From contig JAGADM010000165.1 in NCBI GenBank assembly GCA_017613595.1, positions 1 through 6,166 of the forward strand: DNA of 6,166 nucleotides, written 5' to 3'. The DNA comes from Lachnospiraceae bacterium (GTDB lineage Bacteria; Bacillota_A; Clostridia; Lachnospirales; Lachnospiraceae). Shown here piece after piece: positions 1-5,777 of the stretch; position 1 is the stretch's first letter; each line of letters opens with the position of its first letter. Under the pieces are notes generated by a model. It saw only the letters and a list, made by a program, of their open reading frames with translations. It did no database searches and was not told where the DNA came from. The translations under genes were made by a program, and so were the position numbers.

Positions 1-508
1 CCCGAGAGCGGGCAAGAAGGTTAGCGAGTACGGAATGCAGCTTCGTGAGAAGCAGAAGGCAAAGTTCATCTACGGTGTACTTGAGAAGCCTTTCCGTAAC
101 AATTTTGATAAGGCTAAGAAGATGAAGAACGGCACGACCGGCGAGAACCTCATGATTCTTCTTGAGACCAGACTGGATAATGTTATTTTCCGTCTCGGTT
201 TCGCAAGAACCCGTCAGGAAGCTCGTCAGATCGTTGATCACAAGCACGTTCTTGTTAACGGCAAATGCGTAAACATTCCTTCTTATTCCGTAAAGGCCGG
301 CGATTCCATCGCCATCTCCGAGAAGGCTAAGAATAAGGCAGGCCAGAGATTCAAGGATATTCTTGAGTCCACTGCCGGCAGAGCTGTTCCCGGCTGGCTT
401 ACTGCGGATGCGGAGAACCTTACCGGTTCGATAAATGAGTATCCTACCAGAGATCAGATCGATGTTCCGGTTAACGAGGTACTTATTGTCGAGTTGTATT
501 CCAAGTAA
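1..508 (+). CDS. rpsD: 30S ribosomal protein S4, 5'-truncated by the window edge
   Basis: S4 is a primary 16S rRNA-binding protein that nucleates assembly of the 30S body and contributes to decoding accuracy. The reading frame is open from base 2 to the TAA at 506-508, giving 168 visible residues. Families of this type run to about 200 residues, so roughly 30-40 N-terminal residues lie outside the window, including any zinc-binding cysteines. The in-frame ATG at 35 is internal: conserved S4 sequence (KKVSEYG before MQLREKQK) precedes it. The S4 RNA-binding domain starts near visible residue 56 ([13 protein letters not shown]) and continues through HVLVNGK to about residue 105. The C-terminus [11 protein letters not shown] is typical. 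rpoA follows after 39 nt, the usual clostridial arrangement. Identification is secure; only the N-terminus is unseen. Confidence 0.97.
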   Translation, partial: PRAGKKVSEYGMQLREKQKAKFIYGVLEKPFRNNFDKAKKMKNGTTGENLMILLETRLDNVIFRLGFARTRQEARQIVDHKHVLVNGKCVNIPSYSVKAGDSIAISEKAKNKAGQRFKDILESTAGRAVPGWLTADAENLTGSINEYPTRDQIDVPVNEVLIVELYSK

Positions 509-547
509 ATCGGAGTATAACCTTGATTCCCATAAGGAGGGGCGCAT

Positions 548-1507
548 ATGTTTGATTTTGAGAAGCCGAGAATTGAAATCGCAGAGATTTCCGAAGATAA
601 GAAGTATGGCCGTTTTGTTGTGGAACCCCTTGAGAGAGGTTATGGTACAACATTGGGCAATTCCCTCAGAAGAATCATGCTTTCTTCCCTGCCCGGCGCT
701 GCCGTAAGCCAGGTGAAGATCGACGGTGTTGTTCATGAACTCAGCTGCATCCCCGGTGTCATGGAAGATGTTACCGAGATCATCATGAACATTAAGAGCC
801 TCGCGATTAAGAATAACAGCGATTCGAACGAGCCCAAGACCGCTTACATCGAATTTTCCGGTGAAGGCGTTGTTACCGCGCGCAACATTCATGCTGACAG
901 CGATATCGAGATCATGAATCCCGATCAGGTTATCGCTACGTTGAACGGCGGCGCTGACAGCAAGCTTTACATGGAACTTACGATCACGAAGGGCAGAGGC
1001 TACATCGGCGCTGACAAGAATAAGAAAGAAGACACTCCGATCGGCGTGATCGCTGTGGATTCCATCTATACTCCCGTTGAGAGAGTGAACCTTACGGTTG
1101 AGAATACGCGTGTCGGCCAGGTTACCGATTATGACAAGCTTACACTTGATGTATTTACCAACGGTACTCTCGCTCCCGACGAGGCAATCAGTCTTGCGGC
1201 AAAGGTTTTGAGCGAGCATCTGAATCTGTTCATCGACCTTTCCGAAAGCGCTAAGACCGCTGAGGTTATGGTTGAGAGCGTTCCGAACGAGAAGGAGAAG
1301 GTTCTCGAGATGAATATCGACGAGCTCGAGCTTTCCGTTCGTTCCTACAACTGCCTCAAGAGAGCCGGTATCAATACCGTTGAAGAGTTGTGCAGCAAGA
1401 CTTCCGAAGATATGATGAAGGTTCGTAACCTGGGCCGCAAGTCTTTGGAGGAAGTTCTGTCCAAGCTGAAAGAACTTGGATTATCGTTAAACTTAGGCGA
1501 TGAGTAA
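548..1507 (+). CDS. rpoA: DNA-directed RNA polymerase subunit alpha
   Basis: The alpha subunit dimerises to scaffold assembly of the beta and beta' subunits. Its C-terminal domain contacts promoter UP elements and activators. The product is 319 residues, a normal full length. The N-terminal domain covers about residues 1-230, with the conserved dimerisation/assembly segment [15 protein letters not shown] at 36-50. A flexible linker follows, and the C-terminal domain covers about 255-315. That domain carries [12 protein letters not shown] from 264 and [10 protein letters not shown] from 293. The residues matching E. coli R265, N268, C269, G296, K298 and S299 fall at the same numbers here, so the DNA-binding helix-hairpin-helix surface is intact. 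The ATG at 548 is preceded by a strong Shine-Dalgarno AAGGAGGGG (534-542). The gene lies 39 nt after rpsD and 51 nt before rplQ, in one operon. Confidence 0.99.
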   Translation: MFDFEKPRIEIAEISEDKKYGRFVVEPLERGYGTTLGNSLRRIMLSSLPGAAVSQVKIDGVVHELSCIPGVMEDVTEIIMNIKSLAIKNNSDSNEPKTAYIEFSGEGVVTARNIHADSDIEIMNPDQVIATLNGGADSKLYMELTITKGRGYIGADKNKKEDTPIGVIAVDSIYTPVERVNLTVENTRVGQVTDYDKLTLDVFTNGTLAPDEAISLAAKVLSEHLNLFIDLSESAKTAEVMVESVPNEKEKVLEMNIDELELSVRSYNCLKRAGINTVEELCSKTSEDMMKVRNLGRKSLEEVLSKLKELGLSLNLGDE

Positions 1508-1528
1508 GTATCGTCATTACTAAATAGT

Positions 1529-1545
1529 TGCCGCATACCGCGGCA
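1529..1545 (+). other. small stem-loop just upstream of the rplQ Shine-Dalgarno
   Basis: TGCCGC (1529-1534) pairs perfectly with GCGGCA (1540-1545) around the 5-nt loop ATACC; a T·G pair could add one step outside. The helix ends 3 nt before the GGAGG of rplQ. It is too short and lacks a T-run, so it is not a terminator. It could be an RNA-processing site or could tune access to the rplQ ribosome-binding site; this role is inferred from position only. Confidence 0.35.
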
Positions 1546-1548
1546 GAT

Positions 1549-1553
1549 GGAGG
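1549..1553 (+). promoter_or_regulatory. Shine-Dalgarno that sets the rplQ start
   Basis: GGAGG at 1549-1553 lies 5 nt before the ATG at 1559. An earlier in-frame ATG at 1547 overlaps this GGAGG and has no purine-rich site of its own. The later ATG, which gives the family-typical N-terminus MAGYRKLGRTSSQRK, is therefore the real start. Confidence 0.85.
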
Positions 1554-1558
1554 ATAAC

Positions 1559-2092
1559 ATGGCAGGCTACAGAAAACTTGGAAGAACTTCAAGTCAGAGA
1601 AAAGCATTGTTGAGAAACCAGGTTACCGCTCTTTTGTCCAATGGTAAGATCATTACCACCGAAGCCAGAGCAAAGGAAATCCGTCGGATTGCCGAGAAGT
1701 TCATCACTCTTGCAGCTAAGGAAAAGGACAATTACGAGAACGTTACCGTAACCTACAAGGTTGCTCAGAAAGATAAGGACGGCAGAAGAATTAAGGAAGT
1801 TGTCAATGGTAAGAAGGTTGACGTTATGATGGAGACCACGAAGACCATTAAGAAGGACAGCCCTTCCAGACTTCATGCCAGAAGAGAGATGATCGCTTAC
1901 TTCTATCCGGTTACCAAGAATGATCCGGAGCAGAAGGGCAGAAAAGCAGTTAAGGAAGTTGACCTGATTGCTAAGATGTTTGATGAAATCGGTCCGAAGT
2001 ATGCAAGCCGCAAGGGTGGCTACACGAGAATCGTTAAGATCGGTCCCCGTAAGGGCGATGCAGCCATGGAAGTTTTGATCGAACTCGTATAA
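1559..2092 (+). CDS. rplQ: 50S ribosomal protein L17, long form with internal insertion
   Basis: L17 is a large-subunit protein located near the peptide exit tunnel. The product is 177 residues from the ATG at 1559, longer than the roughly 120-130 residues of E. coli or Bacillus L17. The conserved N-terminal part (YRKLGRTSSQRKALLRNQ, residues 4-21; TTEARAKEIRRIAE, 33-46) and C-terminal part (FDEIGPKYASRKGGYTRIVK, 141-160; GPRKGDAAMEVLIELV to the end) match the family. The extra length is a charged, lysine-rich insertion at about residues 58-103, plus a shorter one near 118-131. I recall L17 of this length in Lachnospiraceae, so this is probably a lineage trait rather than an artefact. It is the last gene of the ribosomal operon and is followed at once by a strong terminator. 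Confidence 0.97.
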   Translation: MAGYRKLGRTSSQRKALLRNQVTALLSNGKIITTEARAKEIRRIAEKFITLAAKEKDNYENVTVTYKVAQKDKDGRRIKEVVNGKKVDVMMETTKTIKKDSPSRLHARREMIAYFYPVTKNDPEQKGRKAVKEVDLIAKMFDEIGPKYASRKGGYTRIVKIGPRKGDAAMEVLIELV

Positions 2093-2106
2093 ATCTTCGA
2101 AATTGC

Positions 2107-2140
2107 AGCAGCGTAGCCGTATCGGCTACGCTGTTCTTGT
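2107..2140 (+). terminator. Rho-independent terminator of the rpsD-rpoA-rplQ operon
   Basis: CAGCGTAGCCG (2109-2119) and CGGCTACGCTG (2123-2133) form a perfect 11-bp stem around a 3-nt loop, TAT. A G·T and an A-T pair (2107-2108 with 2134-2135) can extend it. The T-rich tail TTCTTGT follows directly. It starts about 15 nt after the rplQ stop, as expected for the end of the transcription unit. Confidence 0.9.
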
Positions 2141-2173
2141 AATAAGACATTTATTCCTTAAAAGGACGGAACT

Positions 2174-3961
2174 ATGGGAATCATTACCACGGACAATCTG
2201 GTATTCGAGTATATCCGGCGTGACGAGAACGGAGACGCAATCGGCGTAAAGCGTGCCATCGACGGAGTGGACCTCGATGTGGAAAAGGGGCAGTTCATTG
2301 CCATCCTCGGACACAACGGATCCGGCAAGTCGACGATGGCAAAGCACATAAACGCGCTGCTGTCCCCGACCGGCGGAACGGTATACGTATGCGGCATGAA
2401 CACCGCTGATGAGGATCATCTGTGGGATATCCGTAAATCCGCGGGTATGGTGTTCCAGAATCCGGACAACCAGATCATCGCGACCGTTGTTGAGGACGAC
2501 GTCGCGTTCGGCCCCGAAAACCTCGGCGTGGAGCCTGCGGAAATCGAGCGGCGTGTGGAAGGCAGCCTGAAGGCTGTCGGCATGTACGAACACCGCATGG
2601 AGTCGCCGAACCATCTTTCGGGCGGGCAGAAGCAGCGTGTCGCCGTAGCCGGCATCATGGCGATGAAGCCGGAATGCATCATCATGGATGAACCGACCGC
2701 CATGCTTGACCCGAACGGCCGCAAGGAAGTACTTGAGACCGTACACCGGCTGAACCGCGAAGAGGGGATCACGGTACTGCACATCACCCATTACATGAGT
2801 GAGGTGACGGATGCCGACCGCGTTATCGTAATGGATCACGGCAAGGTGGCCATGCAGGGCACGCCCCGCGAGATCTTCTCGAGGCTCGGGGAACTGCAGG
2901 AACTCGGCCTTGACGCGCCTCAGGCGACGATTCTCGCGTCCGAACTGAGAAAACGGGGATTTCCCCTTCCGGAAGGAATTCTTTCCGTTTCGGAGCTTCT
3001 GGAGGCTTACAGGGCACTTCCGGAAGCGTATAAGGTGCCGGATCCGTACCGGAACATTCCCGAACACATTGAAGAGTCGTTTACGGCGCTTGCAAAGGAT
3101 GAGGCTCCGCTCATCGAACTGCGCCATGTAAACTTTACCTATTCGCCGAATACGGCGTATGAGAAGAAGGCCGTGGCCGACGTTTCGCTGCAGATCCGTC
3201 GCGGCGAATTTGTCTGCCTGATCGGACACACCGGTTCCGGCAAGTCGACACTGATCCAGATGCTGAACGGATTAGAGAAGCCGGTTGACGGGCAGGTGCT
3301 TTTCCGCGGTGAAGACATCAACGACCGCAAATACGACCGCCGCGCTCTTAGAAGCAAGGTCGGACTCGTATTCCAGTATCCCGAACACCAGCTGTTCGAG
3401 GCAACGATCTTAAAGGACGTATGCTTCGGACCGAAGAACCAGGGGCTTTCCGAGGAAGAGCAGCGGAAGCGCGCGGAAGAGGCGCTCCGGCTCGTAGGCA
3501 TAAGCGAAGACACCTGGAACGATTCGCCGCTTGAAATCTCGGGCGGTCAGAAGCGGCGTGTGGCGATCGCGGGCGTTCTCGCGATGCACCCGGAGGTGCT
3601 GATCCTTGACGAACCGACCGCGGGACTCGATCCGCAGGGACGAGATGAGATTCTTTCGGAAATCAGCCGCATCCACCGCGAGGCGGGTATCACGGTTGTG
3701 CTTGTGTCCCACAGTATGGAGGATGTCGCGAAATACGCGAACTGGGTTCATGTAATGGACCGCGGGAAGCTGCTGTACGCAGGCAAGCCCGCAGTCGTAT
3801 TTTCCCATGTGGAGAGACTTACCAAGGTCGGACTCGGCGTACCGCAGGTAACCGAGATCATGCGCGGACTGTTCCCGCAGGAGAAGCGTCCGGCCATGGA
3901 TTTCATAACGATAGAAGATGCCGTCCGGGCGCTGTGTCCGGAAGACGGAAAGCGGGATTAA
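2174..3961 (+). CDS. ecfA: fused EcfA1-EcfA2 ATPase of an ECF transporter
   Basis: This is the ATP-hydrolysing part of an energy-coupling factor transporter, which drives vitamin or metal-ion uptake with EcfT and exchangeable S components. Two complete ABC domains lie in one 595-residue chain. Domain 1 has Walker [10 protein letters not shown] 46-54, Q-loop Q95, signature LSGGQ 148-152, Walker B ending in D172-E173 and switch H206. Domain 2 has Walker [10 protein letters not shown] 351-359, Q-loop Q401, signature ISGGQ 455-459, Walker B ending in D479-E480 and switch H513. Both sites look catalytically competent. Domain 1 resembles EcfA1 (CbiO1) and domain 2 EcfA2 (CbiO2). A linker of about 30 residues (282-311) joins them and contains no methionine, so an internal ATG start for EcfA2 is excluded. 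The ATG at 2174 follows a modest AAAGGA (2161-2166). In Bacillus the same locus has two genes, so the fusion is notable. Confidence 0.95.
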   Translation: MGIITTDNLVFEYIRRDENGDAIGVKRAIDGVDLDVEKGQFIAILGHNGSGKSTMAKHINALLSPTGGTVYVCGMNTADEDHLWDIRKSAGMVFQNPDNQIIATVVEDDVAFGPENLGVEPAEIERRVEGSLKAVGMYEHRMESPNHLSGGQKQRVAVAGIMAMKPECIIMDEPTAMLDPNGRKEVLETVHRLNREEGITVLHITHYMSEVTDADRVIVMDHGKVAMQGTPREIFSRLGELQELGLDAPQATILASELRKRGFPLPEGILSVSELLEAYRALPEAYKVPDPYRNIPEHIEESFTALAKDEAPLIELRHVNFTYSPNTAYEKKAVADVSLQIRRGEFVCLIGHTGSGKSTLIQMLNGLEKPVDGQVLFRGEDINDRKYDRRALRSKVGLVFQYPEHQLFEATILKDVCFGPKNQGLSEEEQRKRAEEALRLVGISEDTWNDSPLEISGGQKRRVAIAGVLAMHPEVLILDEPTAGLDPQGRDEILSEISRIHREAGITVVLVSHSMEDVAKYANWVHVMDRGKLLYAGKPAVVFSHVERLTKVGLGVPQVTEIMRGLFPQEKRPAMDFITIEDAVRALCPEDGKRD

Positions 3962-4026
3962 GGCATCGTCCCGCAAAGAAAGAACAGCTGTAAGGGCAAT
4001 TCGCCCGTCGGAAAGAGGAACGAAAC

Positions 4027-4827
4027 ATGCTCCGTGAGATTACCATCGGACAATATTATCCCGTTTCGTCGCTGATTCACAGATTGGATCCGCGTGTCAA
4101 GATCATCGGCACGCTTGTCTATATCGTGAGTCTGTTTCTCTTTGACTCTTTCTCAGGTCTGGCGGTTGCCGTTTTATTCCTCGGAGGAGTGCTGATCTTA
4201 TCAAAGGTTCCGCTCCGTTATATTCTGAAGGGACTGAAGCCGGTTCTCATCCTGCTTGCGATGACGGTGCTTTTCAACTTCTTCCTGACACCGGGAGAGG
4301 TGCTTTTCAGGTTCTGGATCTTTAAGATTACGAAGGAAGGACTGTACCGCGGAGCCTTCTTCGGTTTCCGCCTTATTCTGCTGATCCTCGGCTCGTCGCT
4401 CACGACGTTCACGACAACGCCGGTGCAGATGACGGACGGACTGGAGAGGCTTATGAAGCCGCTCACGTGGATCGGCGTCCCGGTACACGATGTGGCGATG
4501 ATGATGTCGATCGCGCTCCGGTTTATCCCGATCCTTCTGGAGGAGACCGATAAGATCATGAAGGCGCAGCAGGCGCGCGGCGCGGACTTTGAAAGCGGTA
4601 ACGTATTTCGCAGGATCAAAGCGATGGTGCCGATTTTCATTCCGCTTCTTCTTTCCGCGTTCCGCAGGGCATTTGACCTCGCGCTCGCGATGGAAGCGAG
4701 ATGTTACCGCGGCGGAAAAGGACGGACGAAGATGCGCCCGCTCCGTTATCATCTGCGGGATTATTTCGCATACCTGTTTATGGCAGTATATCTGACGAGT
4801 GTAATCGTTCTGAGAAGGTGGCTATGA
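4027..4827 (+). CDS. ecfT: ECF transporter transmembrane coupling protein EcfT
   Basis: EcfT is the membrane scaffold that links the ATPases to S components and transmits ATP-driven movement. The 266-residue product is full length. Hydrophobic segments are visible near 24-40, 43-58, 70-86, 107-125, 155-170 and 244-262. The N-terminal motif IHRLDPRVKII (17-27) is typical. The two cytoplasmic coupling helices that dock on the ATPases carry AQQARGADF (180-188) and AMEARCYRGG (221-230). The first keeps the classic Ala-Arg-Gly; the second has Ala-Arg-Cys, a change after the essential arginine. The ATG at 4027 follows AAAGAGG (4012-4018). It lies 65 nt after the fused ATPase gene and overlaps truA by 4 nt (ATGA). 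No S-component gene is adjacent, which fits a shared group II ECF module. Confidence 0.96.
   Translation: MLREITIGQYYPVSSLIHRLDPRVKIIGTLVYIVSLFLFDSFSGLAVAVLFLGGVLILSKVPLRYILKGLKPVLILLAMTVLFNFFLTPGEVLFRFWIFKITKEGLYRGAFFGFRLILLILGSSLTTFTTTPVQMTDGLERLMKPLTWIGVPVHDVAMMMSIALRFIPILLEETDKIMKAQQARGADFESGNVFRRIKAMVPIFIPLLLSAFRRAFDLALAMEARCYRGGKGRTKMRPLRYHLRDYFAYLFMAVYLTSVIVLRRWL
4813..4820 (+). promoter_or_regulatory. Shine-Dalgarno that sets the truA start inside ecfT
   Basis: GAAGGTGG lies within the last codons of ecfT, just upstream of the ATG at 4824. That ATG overlaps the ecfT TGA stop as ATGA. The truA frame is open further upstream to an ATG at 4701, but that stretch is inside ecfT and encodes nothing TruA-like. 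The site and the overlap together favour 4824 and suggest coupled translation. Confidence 0.8.
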
Positions 4828-5591
4828 AACGGATCAAACTGACAATCGCATATGACGGAACCGCATACTCGGGCTGGCAGCGGCAGGAAGGCTGCGCGAC
4901 GGTGGAGGAAACCGTTGCGGACGCAATCGCGAAGCTGACCGGCGATAAGCCCGAACTGATCGGGGCGAGCCGGACCGATGCGGGCGTGCACGCGCTCGGC
5001 AATGTGGCGGTGTTCGATACGGAGTCGCCGATTCCCGGAGAGAAGTTCGCATTTGCCCTGAATCCGTATCTGCCGGACGATATCCGCATTATGGAGTCGG
5101 AAGAGGTGCCGGAGGGCTTTCATCCGCGCTTTGACGCGCACAGCAAGCGTTACGAGTATCATATCATTACGGGCAGCGTGTGTCCGCCTCTCATGTCACG
5201 CTACGCGGCGCATATCCGCGGAGAACTGGATGTTGAGGCAATGAACCGCATGGCGCAATACGCGGTCGGTACGCACGATTTTACGAGCTTCTGCGCGGCA
5301 GGCGCGCAGGTGAAGAGCAAGGTGCGCACGATCACCTCCGTGACGGTTACGAAGGAAAAGGACGAGATCGTCATCGCCGTCGAGGGAGACGGGTTCCTTT
5401 ACAATATGGTCCGGATCCTCGCGGGAACGCTGATTCAGGCGGGATTACACCGCTTTGCGCCCGAATCGATGCAGGCAATCATAGAGGGAAAGGACAGGGC
5501 TTCAGCCGGTCCGACCGCACCCGCAAACGGGCTTCGCCTCTGTAAAATATGGTATGACGGCGCCGGACAGACGGCAGATGACGCGGAATAG
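4824..5591 (+). CDS. truA: tRNA pseudouridine(38-40) synthase TruA
   Basis: TruA isomerises uridines 38, 39 and 40 in the anticodon arm of many tRNAs to pseudouridine. The 255-residue product is a normal length. Visible features are the N-terminal strand with AYDGTAYSGWQRQ (9-21); the catalytic loop ASRTDAGVHALG (48-59) with nucleophile Asp52; the conserved KRYEYHI (108-114); HDFTSF (151-156); and GDGFLYNMVRILAGTLI (188-204) near the C-terminus. All key residues are present. It is translationally coupled to ecfT by the ATGA overlap and is separated from rplM by a 186-nt gap with its own promoter, so truA is probably the last gene of the ecf transcript. ECF genes followed by truA is a common Firmicutes order and is not thought to reflect a shared pathway. 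Confidence 0.98.
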   Translation: MKRIKLTIAYDGTAYSGWQRQEGCATVEETVADAIAKLTGDKPELIGASRTDAGVHALGNVAVFDTESPIPGEKFAFALNPYLPDDIRIMESEEVPEGFHPRFDAHSKRYEYHIITGSVCPPLMSRYAAHIRGELDVEAMNRMAQYAVGTHDFTSFCAAGAQVKSKVRTITSVTVTKEKDEIVIAVEGDGFLYNMVRILAGTLIQAGLHRFAPESMQAIIEGKDRASAGPTAPANGLRLCKIWYDGAGQTADDAE

Positions 5592-5601
5592 TGTCGTTTT
5601 T
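5576..5601 (+). terminator. possible weak intrinsic terminator overlapping the truA stop
   Basis: GACGC (5580-5584) can pair with GTGTC (5591-5595, one G·T) around a 6-nt loop. G·T and A-T steps can lengthen the stem outward to 5576. The run TTTTT (5597-5601) follows. The stem is weak and overlaps the end of truA, so this is a candidate only, but it is the best terminator-like structure before the rplM promoter. Confidence 0.35.
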
Positions 5602-5614
5602 GAAATAATATATT

Positions 5615-5645
5615 GTAAAATGTAATATTCAATATGACATTTTGC
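5615..5645. repeat. AT-rich inverted repeat between truA and rplM
   Basis: AAAATGT (5617-5623) and ACATTTT (5637-5643) are perfect inverted copies. The symmetry continues inward for 4 bp after one A·G mismatch, to a 3-nt loop, and outward by a T·G and a G-C pair. No T-rich tail follows on the + strand, so it is not a classical terminator. It could protect the truA transcript's 3' end or bind a protein upstream of the rplM promoter; neither is shown by the sequence. Confidence 0.5.
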
Positions 5646-5677
5646 TGTTAATAATCGCGAAAATCGGAAAAGAATTG

Positions 5678-5706
5678 TTGACATCCGCTTTTCCGTACAG
5701 TATAAT
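5678..5706 (+). promoter_or_regulatory. consensus sigma-A promoter for rplM
   Basis: A perfect -35 hexamer TTGACA (5678-5683) and a perfect -10 hexamer TATAAT (5701-5706) are separated by exactly 17 bp. Transcription should start near 5713. The bases before the -35 box are rich in A-tracts (about 5653-5676), as in UP elements bound by the alpha C-terminal domain. It lies 72 nt before the rplM ATG in the only substantial gap downstream of truA. Confidence 0.93.
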
Positions 5707-5712
5707 GCGGAA

Positions 5713-5777
5713 AGTGACTGTTCCCGCAAGAGGAACACGGTACGGGCTTTCGCCCGAAACAATAAGGAGGTACACCA
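5713..5777 (+). promoter_or_regulatory. structured 5' leader of rplM, candidate L13 autoregulatory element
   Basis: The predicted leader of about 65 nt holds two hairpins. TGTTCC (5719-5724) pairs with GGAACA (5732-5737) around the 7-nt loop CGCAAGA. CGGGC (5743-5747) pairs with GCCCG (5752-5756) around TTTC. An alternative pairing of CCCG (5723-5726) with CGGG (5743-5746) would disrupt both. The second hairpin ends 7 nt before the Shine-Dalgarno AAGGAGGT (5764-5771) and has no T-run, so control of translation is more likely than termination. Low-GC Gram-positives are known to carry an L13 leader RNA (an Rfam family) at this place. Membership here is inferred from position and shape, not from an alignment. 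Confidence 0.6.

Noticed and set aside
1547..1558. Earlier in-frame ATG giving L17 four extra residues (MEDN)
   Set aside because: This ATG overlaps the GGAGG that serves the ATG at 1559; the later start gives the family N-terminus with good spacing.
2134..2165. Possible promoter (TTGTAA with a downstream AT-rich stretch) for the fused ecfA gene
   Set aside because: No acceptable -10 hexamer lies 16-18 nt downstream of it, so it cannot be supported.
2126..3229. Minus-strand open frame of 367 codons opposite the first half of ecfA
   Set aside because: It is the mirror of a GC-rich coding strand. Its translation has no recognisable domain, and the + strand encodes an unmistakable ABC ATPase over the same bases.
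3410..3976. Minus-strand open frame of 188 codons opposite the second ATPase domain
   Set aside because: Same reason: it is antisense to conserved ABC motifs, with no family resemblance.
3994..4006. GGGC/GCCC mini-hairpin before ecfT as a terminator or riboswitch
   Set aside because: It has only a 4-bp stem with a 5-nt loop, no T-run and no larger fold in the 65-nt gap; such pairs are expected by chance.
4201..4752. Minus-strand open frame of 183 codons opposite ecfT
   Set aside because: Its Arg/His/Glu-rich low-complexity translation is typical of antisense to a membrane protein gene.
4701..4823. Upstream in-frame extension of truA to the ATG at 4701
   Set aside because: The 41 extra residues lie inside ecfT, match nothing in TruA, and a better start with ATGA coupling exists at 4824.
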